Of a stretch of DNA of 39,022 nucleotides, positions 7,801 through 16,374 are shown in pieces. Numbering within the stretch: position 1 is the stretch's first letter; every line of letters starts with the position of its first letter. Source of the stretch: Pseudomonas gregormendelii (GTDB taxonomy: Bacteria; Pseudomonadota; Gammaproteobacteria; Pseudomonadales; Pseudomonadaceae); the NCBI RefSeq assembly GCF_017114825.1, contig NZ_JADEVO010000047.1, forward strand, positions 1 to 39,022, given 5' to 3'. The position numbers were made by a program, and so were the translations under genes. A model generated the notes under the pieces. The model had not been told where the DNA came from. It searched no databases and was given only the letters and a program-made list of their open reading frames with translations.

Positions 7801-7841
7801 GGCAAGGCATGCGCCTACGCTCCCATTGAAGGAGCCTTGCC
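7801..7841. terminator. Inverted repeat downstream of dmeF, possible terminator
   Basis: Arms GGCAAGGC (7801-7808) and GCCTTGCC (7834-7841) pair perfectly. A second nested pair, GCTCC with GGAGC, lies inside the loop. It sits 15 bp beyond the dmeF stop and could end that transcript, though no long U-tract follows. Confidence 0.35.
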
Positions 7842-7855
7842 GATTTCGTTGAGCA

Positions 7856-8830
7856 CTACATGGTAGGCGACGCTGCTCGAAACTCAACTGTGAGGTGGCT
7901 AACTTCGTGAACAGCCTTCAACCGATCACGGATGCTATCCGCATTCGTTGTAGGGCCACCAAGAACACTGACAATGGCAGCGTGGGCTTCTGGGCCAACA
8001 CGCCACACGTGTAGGTCGGTAATCTTGGCGTCACCAGGTTGCTCAACCAGTTCGCGGATTTCTTCAGCAACGTGATCATCAGTTTGGTCGAGTAGAACAC
8101 CGGCAGTCGCGCCCATCAAAGTCCAAGCCCATCGTGCAATCACAATGGCGCCGACGATACCCATCGCTGGATCAAGCCAGACCCATCCGAGATAGCGCCC
8201 AGCGAGCAGGGCGGCAATTGCAAGAACGGATGTCAAGGCATCTGCAATCACGTGGATGTACGCAGATCTGAGGTTGTTATCGCTGCCGTGAGGACTATGG
8301 TCGTGCTCGTGATGATCGTGGCCATGGCCATGGCCATGGCCATGGCCATGGCTGTGACCGTGACCGAGCAGTAGAGCGCTCACTATGTTGACCGCGAGGC
8401 CAACGATGGCGATCAGCGTTGCCGTCCCGAACTGGACTTCAGTCGGCTGGAGCAGTCGAATGACGGACTCAACCCCGATTCCCAGAGCTACAAGCCCCAG
8501 AATGAGCGCTGACGCAAAGCCGCCCAGGTCTCCAACTTTACCGGTGCCGAAGCTGAAGCGGGAGCTGGATGCGTTCCGCTTGGCATACGCATAGGCCGCA
8601 AATGCGATTCCCAACGCACCGGCGTGGGTTGCCATATGGAAACCGTCCGCGAGTAGCGCCATCGATCCTGTGACGTACCCAGCGGCAATCTCACCGACCA
8701 TCATCACAACGGTAAGTATCACCACCCAAAGGGTGCGCTTTGCATTCTCATCGTGTGCCGACCCGAGAAATACGTGCTCGTGGGTGAAGCCGGTGGTGCT
8801 GGTCATGGAATTCAAGCCTGCGTTCATCAC
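7856..8830 (-). CDS. dmeF: DmeF-type cation diffusion facilitator (Co/Ni efflux)
   Basis: 324 residues, six transmembrane helices. The N-terminal THEHVFLGSAHDENAKRT is the DmeF signature. Helix II carries MALLADGFHMATHAGAL with the metal-site H and D; helix V carries SAYIHVIADALTSVLA with the H-x-x-x-D pair. Between helices IV and V is a His-rich loop (about ten Gly-His repeats) encoded by tandem GGCCAT. A cytoplasmic C-terminal domain follows. The family exchanges protons for Co2+, Ni2+ or Zn2+ across the inner membrane. The start overlaps the dmeR stop by 4 bp. Confidence 0.9.
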   Translation of the reverse strand: MMNAGLNSMTSTTGFTHEHVFLGSAHDENAKRTLWVVILTVVMMVGEIAAGYVTGSMALLADGFHMATHAGALGIAFAAYAYAKRNASSSRFSFGTGKVGDLGGFASALILGLVALGIGVESVIRLLQPTEVQFGTATLIAIVGLAVNIVSALLLGHGHSHGHGHGHGHGHDHHEHDHSPHGSDNNLRSAYIHVIADALTSVLAIAALLAGRYLGWVWLDPAMGIVGAIVIARWAWTLMGATAGVLLDQTDDHVAEEIRELVEQPGDAKITDLHVWRVGPEAHAAIVSVLGGPTTNADSIRDRLKAVHEVSHLTVEFRAASPTM

Positions 8831-9102
8831 TTGGAATAACGTCGAATGGCTTCGAGAAGCTCTTCGACGCCCTTGGCGCGCTCTTCATCGCTCAGCGCAG
8901 GATTGGCAACATGCTCCCTGGCGTGATCTTCGATGATTTCGTCCATCAGGCCGTTGATGGCCCCGCGCGTGGCGGCCACAAGATGGAGCGTCTTGGCACA
9001 GTCGTGATCTGACTCAAGAGCCCGTTCAACCGCTTGGATCTGACCAGCGATGCGCTTCACTCGCTTGAGCAGATCGTCTTTATTTGATGCTACATGACCC
9101 AT
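8827..9102 (-). CDS. dmeR: DmeR-like metal-sensing repressor (CsoR/RcnR family)
   Basis: 91 residues, all-helical. The DLLKRVKRIAGQIQAVERALE helix precedes the family's metal-site helix, which holds DCAKTLHLVAATRGAINGLMDEIIEDHAREHV (Cys near 35, His near 40 and 60-64). The RcnR/DmeR subfamily represses a Ni/Co exporter until metal binds. The gene precedes and overlaps dmeF, and its promoter contains two G-tract boxes, the typical DNA target of this family. FrmR-type formaldehyde sensing is less likely because the neighbour is a transporter. Confidence 0.87.
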   Translation of the reverse strand: MGHVASNKDDLLKRVKRIAGQIQAVERALESDHDCAKTLHLVAATRGAINGLMDEIIEDHAREHVANPALSDEERAKGVEELLEAIRRYSK

Positions 9103-9155
9103 AGGATACCCCCCTTACCTATACAAATAATTACATACCGCCCCCCCCTATGCAA
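9103..9155 (-). promoter_or_regulatory. dmeRF promoter with two G-tract operator boxes
   Basis: On the minus strand a -35-like TTGCAT (9155-9150), 17 bp, then AATTAT (9132-9127) frames a run of eight G. A second box with six G flanked by a small dyad (TATAGG ... CCTATG) lies at about 9101-9123, directly before the dmeR ATG at 9102. CsoR/RcnR-family repressors bind A/T-flanked G-tracts, so DmeR probably binds both. Confidence 0.6.
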
Positions 9156-9736
9156 GGTTGGTTCGGCGATGATCACTTGATCCGGACTTCTGACGTGATC
9201 AGAGTTTGACGCGATGGACGCTTTTGGATGCTGACCAGCCGTGACCTCTTGGCACGCACCTGCTATTTTTCAGCGTGGCAATAAGCGTGCGAGCCTGCGC
9301 GAATTTTTGCGACTTTCGCAAGGCCAGCACCAAGGGTGTTGCAGTAATGGCCGTGTGCCGTTCGTGAGGATCTCTGCACAACTTCAAGGTGGTGTCATGA
9401 TCGTCAAGGCAGGCGAAGTTATGCATAACCTCGGATATTGTTTTGAAGGGTGCGCTCACGCCGGGCCATTTGTGGCAACGCAGGACTTTGACCTCGATTC
9501 ATTAGTTGCATAGGTAATGAACCCGCTGACCGAGAGATGTGAGGCGTCCAGCGTATTATCGCAAATACCTGGGATGCTTTTCGAAAGCGGATTCATCACC
9601 AAGATCCCTTGTCGCAAGATCTACTTAGGAGTGATGGGAGAGGTCGACATTCGCGAAGAGAAGGAATATCTCTGATGACGACGGTTCAAGCATCTGACTA
9701 AAGCGACTCAGGATTATCAGACGCAAGCAGGGTTGG
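9156..9736. other. No convincing gene
   Basis: About 580 bp. Overlapping open frames on both strands (minus 9199-9459, plus 9241-9513) each have unusual composition, no ribosome site and no domain I recognise. The stretch may be decayed coding sequence. Nothing else was identified. Confidence 0.4.
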
Positions 9737-9820
9737 TTAAACGTTGATGACTTCAGCGGCTAGTGCCGCTCTGGTCATGAGCAGTGTCGTGAACAAAGCG
9801 TTACGCAGACCGATATTCAT
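9737..9820 (-). pseudogene. Signal-peptide stub of a periplasmic protein
   Basis: ATG 9820 opens a 27-residue frame that reads as a Sec signal peptide (MNIGLRNALFTTLLMTRAALA) plus AEVINV, then TAA. Such a start is typical of exported copper proteins in Pseudomonas, but no mature domain follows. It may be a truncated gene or, less likely, a real mini-protein. It lies just downstream of copZ on the same strand. Confidence 0.35.
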
Positions 9821-9831
9821 ACGAGTAACGT

Positions 9832-10104
9832 TTACTGACAGCAGCAACCGCCGCCGTTCCCGCCACAGCCCGAGGTTTTCTTACTCGCTACGCTTTCCAC
9901 TGTCGACAGCTGTGCTGGATAGCCCGCGTTCTCAAGGGCTGCAAGCAGCGCATGGCTGTCCGAATCGCCGCTGACCTTCACCCGTCCGGCTTGTAGATCC
10001 ACTGTTACGTCCCTGACTCCTTCAAGTGGGCGCAGCGCTTCGGTGACATGTTTGACACATGAACCACAGCTCATGCCTTGGACTTGCAGTTCAACAGTTT
10101 TCAT
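9832..10104 (-). CDS. copZ: CopZ-like copper chaperone with Cys-rich tail
   Basis: 90 residues from ATG 10104. A complete heavy-metal-associated domain (about 1-66) has the GMSCGSC copper site at residues 10-16 and the usual beta-alpha-beta pattern (VRDVTVDLQAGRVKV...LENAGYPAQL). Unlike ordinary CopZ it ends in a short Cys-rich tail, CGGNGGGCCCQ. It would carry Cu(I) in the cytoplasm to the ATPase encoded upstream. A CueR-type operator precedes it, so it has its own promoter although it follows the ATPase gene on the same strand. The longer frame upstream has no supporting homology. Confidence 0.88.
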   Translation of the reverse strand: MKTVELQVQGMSCGSCVKHVTEALRPLEGVRDVTVDLQAGRVKVSGDSDSHALLAALENAGYPAQLSTVESVASKKTSGCGGNGGGCCCQ

Positions 10105-10180
10105 TGGTGACTCCTCACAACAAAGTTGATCAGGGAAAGACTGACGCATGAGGCTTTTCTGCGGCGTTGGCTTATCCTCA

Positions 10181-10204
10181 ACCTTGCTGCCATGGCAAGG
10201 TCAA
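10181..10204 (-). promoter_or_regulatory. CueR-type operator/promoter of copZ
   Basis: The core at 10181-10201 is a dyad whose ends read ACCTTGC and GCAAGGT around a CATGG centre, matching the CueR operator pattern ACCTT...AAGGT. On the minus strand TTGACC (10204-10199) fits the -35 with a 19-bp spacer, the stretched spacing used by MerR-family activators. No cueR gene is in the window, so the regulator would be encoded elsewhere. Confidence 0.75.
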
Positions 10205-10218
10205 GCGGTCGTTTTCAC

Positions 10219-12576
10219 TCAATCAATGGAAGCCTGGCGCAGACGCAAGGCGTTGAATACCACCGACGCCGAGCTCACGCTCATGGCCAGTGCGGCAATG
10301 AGCGGTGACAGAAGGTGACCGGTAAGTGGAAAGAACAAACCGGCAGCCAGTGGGATACCCATAGCGTTGTAAAGGAAGGCGAAGGTCAGGTTCTGGTGCA
10401 TATTTCTCACCGTTGCGACTGACAGGCTGCGAGCACGTAGGATACCGAGCAAATCCCCCTTGACCAGGGTGACCTGAGCGCTGTTCATCGCCACGTCAGT
10501 GCCAGTTCCCATGGCGATACCTACATCAGCGCGAGCCAGTGCGGGGGCATCATTAATGCCGTCGCCGGCCATCGCCACCCGGTGTCCGGCTTGTTGCAGA
10601 GATGCCACCAGACGCTCTTTATCTTGCGGTTTGACCTCGCCGTGAACCTCCTCGATGCCCAACTGGCGAGCTACCGAGCGAGCAGTCGTAATGCCGTCGC
10701 CAGTGGCCATGATGACCTTGACGCCATCCGCCTGCAGACGCTCGACGGCCAGCTTCGTGGTGGGTTTGATGGGGTCGGCAACAGCCAGCAAACCCGCCAG
10801 GGCGCCATCGACTGCCAGGTACATGATGCTCGTACCGTCGCCGCGTAGCTTCTCGGCATGTTCTTGCAAGCTCTCTGTGGAAACGCCGGCCTCCTGCATC
10901 AACGCGGTATTGCCTAACATCAGGCGGCGACGCTCGACCTGACCGCTTACACCGATACCTGAGGCTGACTCGAAGGTTTCAGGTGTTATCAGTTTTAGCC
11001 CTGCGGCACGAGCCTGCTCGACGATGGCGTGGGCCAATGGATGCTCACTGCCCTGATCGAGACTTGCGGCCAGGCGCAACACTTCATCCTGAGTAAATCC
11101 GGGTACGGCCTCGACGCTATGGAACGCTGGTCGACCTTCAGTGAGGGTGCCAGTTTTGTCGACTATCAAGATGTCTATCTTGCGCAGGTTTTCGATGGCG
11201 GCGGCATCGCGAAACAATACGCCGCTGCCAGCAGCCTTGCCGGTGGCAACCATGACTGACATCGGTGTCGCTAGGCCAAGGGCACAGGGACAGGCGATGA
11301 TCATGACCGCGACAGCGTTGATCAGTCCGAACACCCAACTTGGCTCGGGCCCCCACAGCCCCCAGCCGAGTAGAGTCAGCGCGGCGATAGCAATCACAAC
11401 GATCACGAAGTAACTGGCAATCACGTCTGCCAGCCGTTGCATCGGCGCTTTTGAGCGTTGTGCCTGCACAACCATCTGCACAATCTGTGCGAGCAGGGTC
11501 GCTGACCCTATCTTCTGCGCCTGCATCACCAGACTGCCGTGTATGTTGAGAGTGGCGCCAATCAGCGCGTCGCCGGCCCTCTTCATGATCGGTATCGGTT
11601 CGCCGGTGAGCATCGACTCATCTACAGCGCTTTCGCCTTGCAACACCTGGCCGTCGACAGGCACTTTTTCGCCTGGACGCACACGTAATGTATCGCCGCT
11701 GTGTACGTGTGTCAGTGGGATGTCTTCTTCCGTGCCATCGGCATTGATCCGTCGGGCAGTTTTGGGTGCCAGTCCAAGCAGCGACTTGATGGCAGCCGAG
11801 GTTTGCGAGCGAGCCTTGAGCTCGAGCATCTGACCGAGAAGGGTCAGTGAGATGATCACAGCCGCCGCTTCGAAGTACACACCGATGCGGCCCTCCATCA
11901 TGAAGTTACTGGGGAATACATCGGGGGCCAGGGTGGCCACGACGCTGTAAAGGAAGGCCGCCGCCGTGCCGAGGCCGATTAGCGTCCACATGTTCGGACT
12001 TCGCTGAAGCACCGAACGCACACCACGCACATAAAACGGCCAGCCAGCCCACAGCACGACGGGTGTAGCCAATCCCAGCTCGACCCAATTTTGCGTGGTG
12101 CCATGGAACAGCACCAGGGCATGGCCACCCATAGCCAGCACGGTTACGATCACTGTCAGTGGCAATGTCCACCAGAAGCGCCGGGTGAAGTCCTTGAGTT
12201 CTAAGTTCTCTTCTTCCTCCAATTCGGGAATCACCGGCTCTAAGGTCATGCCGCACTTAGGGCAGACGCCGGGGCCGATCTGGCGAATTTCCGGATGCAT
12301 GGGACATGTGTATTCAGCGGCACCCGTTAACGGTTCTGCTGTTGTCTGAGGGATTTGTTCGATTTTCAGTTGGGATATTCGATAACGCTCGGGCGCTGCC
12401 CTGAAGGTCGTTTGGCATTTCTGGCTGCAGAACCGGTAGTTTTGCCCCTCATATTCCGTGCTGAACTGGCTGTCGTTACTGACGGTCATGCCACATACCG
12501 GATCATGGGAGCCGGTGGGTTGAGGTTCAGACTTCTGTATTAAGTCGTGCTCTTGACGAAGCTCAGGGGTGTGCAT
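10219..12576 (-). CDS. copA: Copper-translocating P1B-type ATPase
   Basis: 785 residues. Instead of N-terminal HMA domains it has a YHS domain (about 24-62, DPVCGM...YRFCSQKC) and a heavy-metal-binding CPMHP...CPKCGM module (about 90-112). Eight transmembrane helices follow, then the actuator motif TGEP (324-327), the CPC metal site (429-431), the DKTGT phosphorylation motif with Asp473, and GDGIND near the end. Helix 7 has YN and helix 8 has MSVSSAS, the Cu+-type signature. It exports Cu(I) (or Ag) from cytoplasm to periplasm. It lies 3 bp after a small DUF2933-like gene, forming an operon. It is a different protein from the multicopper oxidase CopA encoded at 14499. Confidence 0.93.
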   Translation of the reverse strand: MHTPELRQEHDLIQKSEPQPTGSHDPVCGMTVSNDSQFSTEYEGQNYRFCSQKCQTTFRAAPERYRISQLKIEQIPQTTAEPLTGAAEYTCPMHPEIRQIGPGVCPKCGMTLEPVIPELEEEENLELKDFTRRFWWTLPLTVIVTVLAMGGHALVLFHGTTQNWVELGLATPVVLWAGWPFYVRGVRSVLQRSPNMWTLIGLGTAAAFLYSVVATLAPDVFPSNFMMEGRIGVYFEAAAVIISLTLLGQMLELKARSQTSAAIKSLLGLAPKTARRINADGTEEDIPLTHVHSGDTLRVRPGEKVPVDGQVLQGESAVDESMLTGEPIPIMKRAGDALIGATLNIHGSLVMQAQKIGSATLLAQIVQMVVQAQRSKAPMQRLADVIASYFVIVVIAIAALTLLGWGLWGPEPSWVFGLINAVAVMIIACPCALGLATPMSVMVATGKAAGSGVLFRDAAAIENLRKIDILIVDKTGTLTEGRPAFHSVEAVPGFTQDEVLRLAASLDQGSEHPLAHAIVEQARAAGLKLITPETFESASGIGVSGQVERRRLMLGNTALMQEAGVSTESLQEHAEKLRGDGTSIMYLAVDGALAGLLAVADPIKPTTKLAVERLQADGVKVIMATGDGITTARSVARQLGIEEVHGEVKPQDKERLVASLQQAGHRVAMAGDGINDAPALARADVGIAMGTGTDVAMNSAQVTLVKGDLLGILRARSLSVATVRNMHQNLTFAFLYNAMGIPLAAGLFFPLTGHLLSPLIAALAMSVSSASVVFNALRLRQASID

Positions 12577-12579
12577 GAG

Positions 12580-12831
12580 CTAACTCCTGTTCGCATCCTT
12601 GGTTGAGGCTGAGGTTTCGCCGTGATGACTGTGACCACCGTGGTGGTGCCCGAAAAAATGCATCAGTGGGCACAACAGCAAAATCATGTAAGGCAGTAAG
12701 CCCAGCATATGGCCGTAGTGTTCTCTTGCTAGATAGAACAGCACGATCACTAGCAGCATGCCCAGCGCTATGCCGGGTTTGCTCCTCCAAAATGTTGGAG
12801 AGGTGTTAGCGGAATGTGGCGAATTCATCAT
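12580..12831 (-). CDS. Small His-rich membrane protein (DUF2933-like)
   Basis: 83 residues from the ATG at 12831 (an adjacent ATG at 12828 is equally possible); CAGGAG lies about 10 nt upstream. Two transmembrane segments are visible (GIALGMLLVIVLFYLAREHYGHMLGLLPYMILLLCPLMHFF), followed by the His-rich tail HHHGGHSHHGE. The CPLMHFFGHHHGGH pattern matches DUF2933 proteins that accompany copper ATPases. It probably sits in the inner membrane and could bind copper near the ATPase; the function is not known. It is the first gene of the copper ATPase operon. Confidence 0.75.
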   Translation of the reverse strand: MMNSPHSANTSPTFWRSKPGIALGMLLVIVLFYLAREHYGHMLGLLPYMILLLCPLMHFFGHHHGGHSHHGETSASTKDANRS

Positions 12832-12892
12832 GGTTCTGTACTCCTGAGGGAGTGCTGATGAGTGATACGTCGTAAAGGTGCAACGGGCGGCA

Positions 12893-12923
12893 GTTTTACC
12901 CTTGGCATATTGGCTAAAGTAAA
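12893..12923 (-). promoter_or_regulatory. Possible MerR-type promoter of the ATPase operon
   Basis: Read on the minus strand, TTTACT (12923-12918), a 19-bp spacer, then TAAAAC (12898-12893). The spacer holds an imperfect dyad (CTTTAGC ... GCCAAGG). The 19-bp spacing suggests MerR-family control, but the dyad is weak and differs from the clear CueR box of copZ. Confidence 0.3.
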
Positions 12924-12956
12924 ACCGTCGCTGCATTGCCTACAGGCTTGTGCGCG

Positions 12957-13366
12957 TCACTTGCTCATCGGCATGTTCATCATGCTCGTTTGCTGATCCA
13001 TCATTTTCATCATCATGTTGATCATTCCCATTTCCATGCCGTCTTTGTTGCCGTCCATGCCCATGCCCTTGCCATGACAGTTCTTATGCATCATGGCCAT
13101 GCTGTCCTTCATCGTCTTCATGCTCTCCTGCATGGCGGCATGGCGGCATGTCGCTCGGCAGGGGTCTTGGCGGCGGCTGCCTTGTCGTGTGCAGCCTGCA
13201 TTTTTTGCATTTGCTCGGTCATGACACTGTTTTGCATCGGCGTAGCTGCTTCGCTTGTCTTGGCGGGCGCGGTCTGCCCCTCCGGGTGATGCTCATCGAC
13301 TGCCGAGGCGATAAGTGGGCTGCTCACGAGCAGGGTGGCGAGGATAAATTTCAATGTGGCATGCAT
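12957..13366 (-). pseudogene. Met-rich exported protein, broken by an 8-bp tandem duplication
   Basis: From ATG 13366 (GGAG 6 nt upstream) the frame encodes a signal peptide (HATLKFILATLLVSSPLIASA) and a helical region (MQKMQAAHDKAAAAKTPAERHAAM), then hits a stop near 13118. The plus strand shows ATGGCGGC twice in tandem (13132-13139 and 13140-13147). Removing one copy restores a single 133-residue frame ending at 12957. That frame continues with MQESMKTMKDSMAMMHKNCHGKG and a Met-rich tail that would bind Cu(I). The span is 410 bp and 402 is divisible by three, as expected. It sits among copper genes. It could be switchable by slippage. Confidence 0.7.
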
Positions 13367-13465
13367 GGCAATCTCCAAAGGGTCAGGACAACTCAGGTAA
13401 TACCAAGCAGCGCCAGGCTGGCGCAGTCAGACAGCGCGCCGAGAATCGGCGCGCAGAAGGTCGGA

Positions 13466-13861
13466 TTAATCGTTGAAACGGACAAAAATCAGGCGGGAAG
13501 GAGGTCTGGCCGGTACAGGGCGCCGTAATGCAAGAAAGGCAAAAGCGGAGGGATTGGCGGGATACAAAATCAGCAACGCTGGGATAAGGAGCAGAAATGT
13601 CCAACTGAACAGGTCAAATATTTGAAGATGGAGCGAAGGACTTACGGCTATTGCCGCATCGGCGCAGTGTTTAAGGCAACCGAGGGCATGGGCGTCGTGG
13701 CTATCGTGATCTTGCGCGGTGATCAGCGAGACATGAGTTGTAGCCGGATTGTGGCTGGGCTGTGCCAGACATCCCTGGGTCGCTGCCAGGCCAAACGCTA
13801 ACACCCACAGCACGATGGCGAGACGTATGAACGTTGGTTGACGATGGCGAAACCAGAACAT
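13466..13861 (-). CDS. Small exported/membrane protein of the copper cluster
   Basis: 131 residues from ATG 13861 (GGAG 8 nt upstream). An N-terminal hydrophobic segment (LAIVLWVLAFGLAATQGCLA) serves as signal or anchor. A His/Cys stretch, HDSHDAHALGCLKHCADA, resembles the metal motif of CopL/CzcI-like (DUF2946-type) proteins. A second hydrophobic segment (FSWTFLLLIPALLILYP) and an Arg/Pro-rich tail follow. Such small proteins commonly accompany cop and czc genes. It is likely periplasm-facing and copper-related, but the family assignment is tentative. Confidence 0.6.
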   Translation of the reverse strand: MFWFRHRQPTFIRLAIVLWVLAFGLAATQGCLAQPSHNPATTHVSLITAQDHDSHDAHALGCLKHCADAAIAVSPSLHLQIFDLFSWTFLLLIPALLILYPANPSAFAFLALRRPVPARPPSRLIFVRFND

Positions 13862-14144
13862 GGAGAATCTCCGGTACTGATTAGCGGATTTTGATTTTTC
13901 AACATACGCCACATTGAAGTGCCACGGTTGATCTAGATCAATTTATGCATCCGGCTGTCGGTTCTGTGGTGCGGTCAAATTTTATGACGCCCGTCGATCT
14001 TTCAGATGTTGAGTTTCTCCGCGTGCTGTCAAAAGTGTAATCACCGGCTAAGCGTGCTGACAGGTGCGTCCCCTCATCATCCTCATCGAGCTGACGCTCA
14101 AACTCTCTGGTTTCATCGAGAGTCAATTCCTTGAAGGAGATGCT

Positions 14145-14348
14145 ATGAAAGCTACCAACGTTGTGATTCTTACACTCAGTTTGGCTATATCGTCCCTGGC
14201 CTTTGCCGAAGGTGGCGGCGACCGTTCGGTTGAGCGCATGGAACGAGCTCGCGAGACGGCAATGGCCACCACCAAACCCGTCCCACAAGCGCAAGAGGAT
14301 ATTGCACAGGAAAAGCCCACGGCTGAAGAGCAGAAGCATCAATGCTGA
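14145..14348 (+). CDS. PtrA-like small exported protein (copper-inducible)
   Basis: 67 residues from ATG 14145, preceded by GAAGGAGA. A signal peptide of about 21 residues (MKATNVVILTLSLAISSLAFA) is followed by EGGGDRSVERMERAR, the N-terminal motif of the PtrA co-regulatory family of Pseudomonas, then a Glu/Gln-rich tail ending in KHQC. In P. aeruginosa PtrA is copper-induced and was described as a type III secretion repressor, though a periplasmic copper role is also argued. It lies 150 bp upstream of copA, on the same strand. Confidence 0.75.
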   Translation: MKATNVVILTLSLAISSLAFAEGGGDRSVERMERARETAMATTKPVPQAQEDIAQEKPTAEEQKHQC

Positions 14349-14356
14349 GCCGCCCA

Positions 14357-14374
14357 GCTTACGCAAATGTAATC
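14357..14374. promoter_or_regulatory. CopR box upstream of copABCD
   Basis: The sequence GCTTACGCAAATGTAATC contains TTAC-N6-GTAA at 14359-14372. The same pattern occurs twice between the DUF411 gene and copR. Pseudomonas CopR/CzcR-type regulators bind such repeats, so this is the likely activation site for copABCD. Confidence 0.65.
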
Positions 14375-14498
14375 CCCCCGTTTGCTGGCTTATGGCATCT
14401 TCCAATGTATGAAGCGCACTAGCTGTCCAAAGCGTGAACCCTCGGGAACACGCCAACGTGCGTGCACCTGACATCCGACTGACGGGACATGAATCGGT

Positions 14499-16364
14499 AT
14501 GCATTCCAAAACTTCTCGGCGCACCTTTGTGAAGGGTCTCACCGCAGGCGGGATTCTCGGTGGCTTAGGCCTCTGGCATAACCCTATTTGGGCGGCCCGT
14601 AGCTTGGGCGAGACTAATGTCCTGTCAGGTACAGAGTTCGACCTCTTTATTGGAGAGACACCGGTAAATATCACTGGGAATGCCCGGACTGCCATGACAA
14701 TCAATGGCGGGATTCCGGGGCCTCAGCTGCGCTGGCGTGAGGGCGATACCGTGACCTTGCGGGTCAAGAACCGCCTCAAGGATATGACATCAATCCACTG
14801 GCACGGGATTATCCTCCCCGCGAATATGGACGGTGTACCGGGCCTTAGCTTTCATGGGATCGAGCCTAACGGCACGTATGTCTATCAATTCAAGGTCAAG
14901 CAGAGCGGAACGTACTGGTATCACAGTCACTCCGGCTTCCAAGAACAAGTAGGTGTATACGGCCCATTGGTAATCGACGCGAAAGAGCCCGAGCCATTTG
15001 AGTATGACCGTGACTACGTGGTGATGCTTACCGACTGGACGGATGAAGATCCGGCTTCGCTGATGAAAACACTGAAGAAGCAGTCTGACTACTACAACAC
15101 CCACAAGCGCACAGTCAGTGATTTCATCCATGACGTAGCTGACAAAGGTTGGTCAACCACCGTCGCTGACCGCAAAATGTGGGCCGAAATGAAGATGAAT
15201 CCCACTGACATTGCAGACGTCAGTGGCGCGACATACACCTACTTGATGAACGGCCAGGCGCCGAACTCCAACTGGACGGGCACCTTCAAACCTGGCGAAA
15301 AGCTTAGGTTGAGGTTCATCAATGGTTCAGCCATGAGCTACTTTGATGTCCGTATTCCGGGTTTGAAGATGACTGTTGTGGCTGCCGATGGCCAGTATGT
15401 TAAGCCCGTAAGCGTGGACGAGTTCAGGATCGCCACTGCCGAGACTTTCGATGTGATCGTCGAACCAACTCAGGACGCCTACACACTGTTTGCGCAGTCG
15501 ATGGATCGGTCGGGGTACGCAAGAGGCACCTTGGCCGTCCGGCCTGGTCTGGCTGCCCCAGTACCTGAACTTGACTGTCGTCCTCTCGTCACTATGGCCG
15601 ACATGGGTATGGCCGGTATGGATCATGGTGCGATGGGTGGTATGGGGGATATGGCTGGGATGGATCACAGCAAGATGGCCGGTATGGGGGACAGCTCAAT
15701 GGAGGGCATGTCAGGCATGGACGGCGGTGCCATGAAAGGTATGAACCATGGCGCTACGCAAGACATGTCCGGCATGGACAGCATGGCTGGGATGGATCAC
15801 AGCAAAATGTCTATGGGCGGCATGAGTGGTATGGGAGAAATGCAGTCGCACCCAGCCACAGAATCCAACAATCCTCTCGTCGACATGCAGGCAATGTCGA
15901 CGTCGCCAAAGCTTGATGATCCTGGCATGGGCCTTCGCGAGAATGGTCGAAAGGTGCTGACGTATTCAGACCTAAAGAGCACGTTTGAGGATCCAGATGG
16001 CCGTGAGCCAAGTCGAACCATCGAACTGCACTTGACCGGTCATATGGAGAAATTTTCCTGGTCTTTTAACGGCGTGAAGTTTTCGGATGCCGAGCCGTTA
16101 AAACTGAAATACGGCGAGCGAGTCAGGATCGTGCTCGTCAACGACACCATGATGACTCACCCCATCCACTTGCATGGCATGTGGAGCGACCTTGAAAATG
16201 AAAACGGGCAATTCCTTGTCCGCAAACACACCATTGATATGCCGCCAGGGTCGAAGCGCAGCTACCGAGTGACAGCCGATGCGCTGGGGCGCTGGGCCTA
16301 CCACTGCCATCTCCTGTACCACATGGAAATGGGGATGTTCCGCGAAGTGCGTGTAGAGGAATAA
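14499..16364 (+). CDS. copA: Periplasmic multicopper oxidase CopA (PcoA-type)
   Basis: 621 residues. The Tat signal is S-R-R-T-F-V-K-G (Arg7-Arg8) with a hydrophobic stretch to about 33. Cupredoxin copper motifs: HWHG at 100-103, HSHSG at 142-146, HPIHLHGMW near 553, and HCHLLYHMEMGM near 602, which provide the T1 and trinuclear sites. A Met-rich region at about 365-450 contains repeated M-x-x-M-D-H-S-K-M units that bind extra copper. The enzyme oxidises Cu(I) and sequesters copper in the periplasm. It starts the copABCD set, under a CopR box. Not related to the ATPase, which shares the gene name. Confidence 0.94.
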   Translation: MHSKTSRRTFVKGLTAGGILGGLGLWHNPIWAARSLGETNVLSGTEFDLFIGETPVNITGNARTAMTINGGIPGPQLRWREGDTVTLRVKNRLKDMTSIHWHGIILPANMDGVPGLSFHGIEPNGTYVYQFKVKQSGTYWYHSHSGFQEQVGVYGPLVIDAKEPEPFEYDRDYVVMLTDWTDEDPASLMKTLKKQSDYYNTHKRTVSDFIHDVADKGWSTTVADRKMWAEMKMNPTDIADVSGATYTYLMNGQAPNSNWTGTFKPGEKLRLRFINGSAMSYFDVRIPGLKMTVVAADGQYVKPVSVDEFRIATAETFDVIVEPTQDAYTLFAQSMDRSGYARGTLAVRPGLAAPVPELDCRPLVTMADMGMAGMDHGAMGGMGDMAGMDHSKMAGMGDSSMEGMSGMDGGAMKGMNHGATQDMSGMDSMAGMDHSKMSMGGMSGMGEMQSHPATESNNPLVDMQAMSTSPKLDDPGMGLRENGRKVLTYSDLKSTFEDPDGREPSRTIELHLTGHMEKFSWSFNGVKFSDAEPLKLKYGERVRIVLVNDTMMTHPIHLHGMWSDLENENGQFLVRKHTIDMPPGSKRSYRVTADALGRWAYHCHLLYHMEMGMFREVRVEE

Positions 16365-16374
16365 GGAGTCGACT

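Noticed and set aside
8320..8350. Tandem GGCCAT repeat as a regulatory element
   Set aside because: It encodes the Gly-His loop of DmeF, so the coding role explains it.
9199..9513. Hypothetical genes on both strands
   Set aside because: They overlap each other, lack ribosome sites and show no domain.
13938..14504. 188-codon minus-strand frame
   Set aside because: It covers the ptrA-like gene and promoter DNA; no domain or start signal.
15600..15840. Repeat array (CRISPR-like) in copA
   Set aside because: The repeats are in frame and encode the Met-His copper-binding units.
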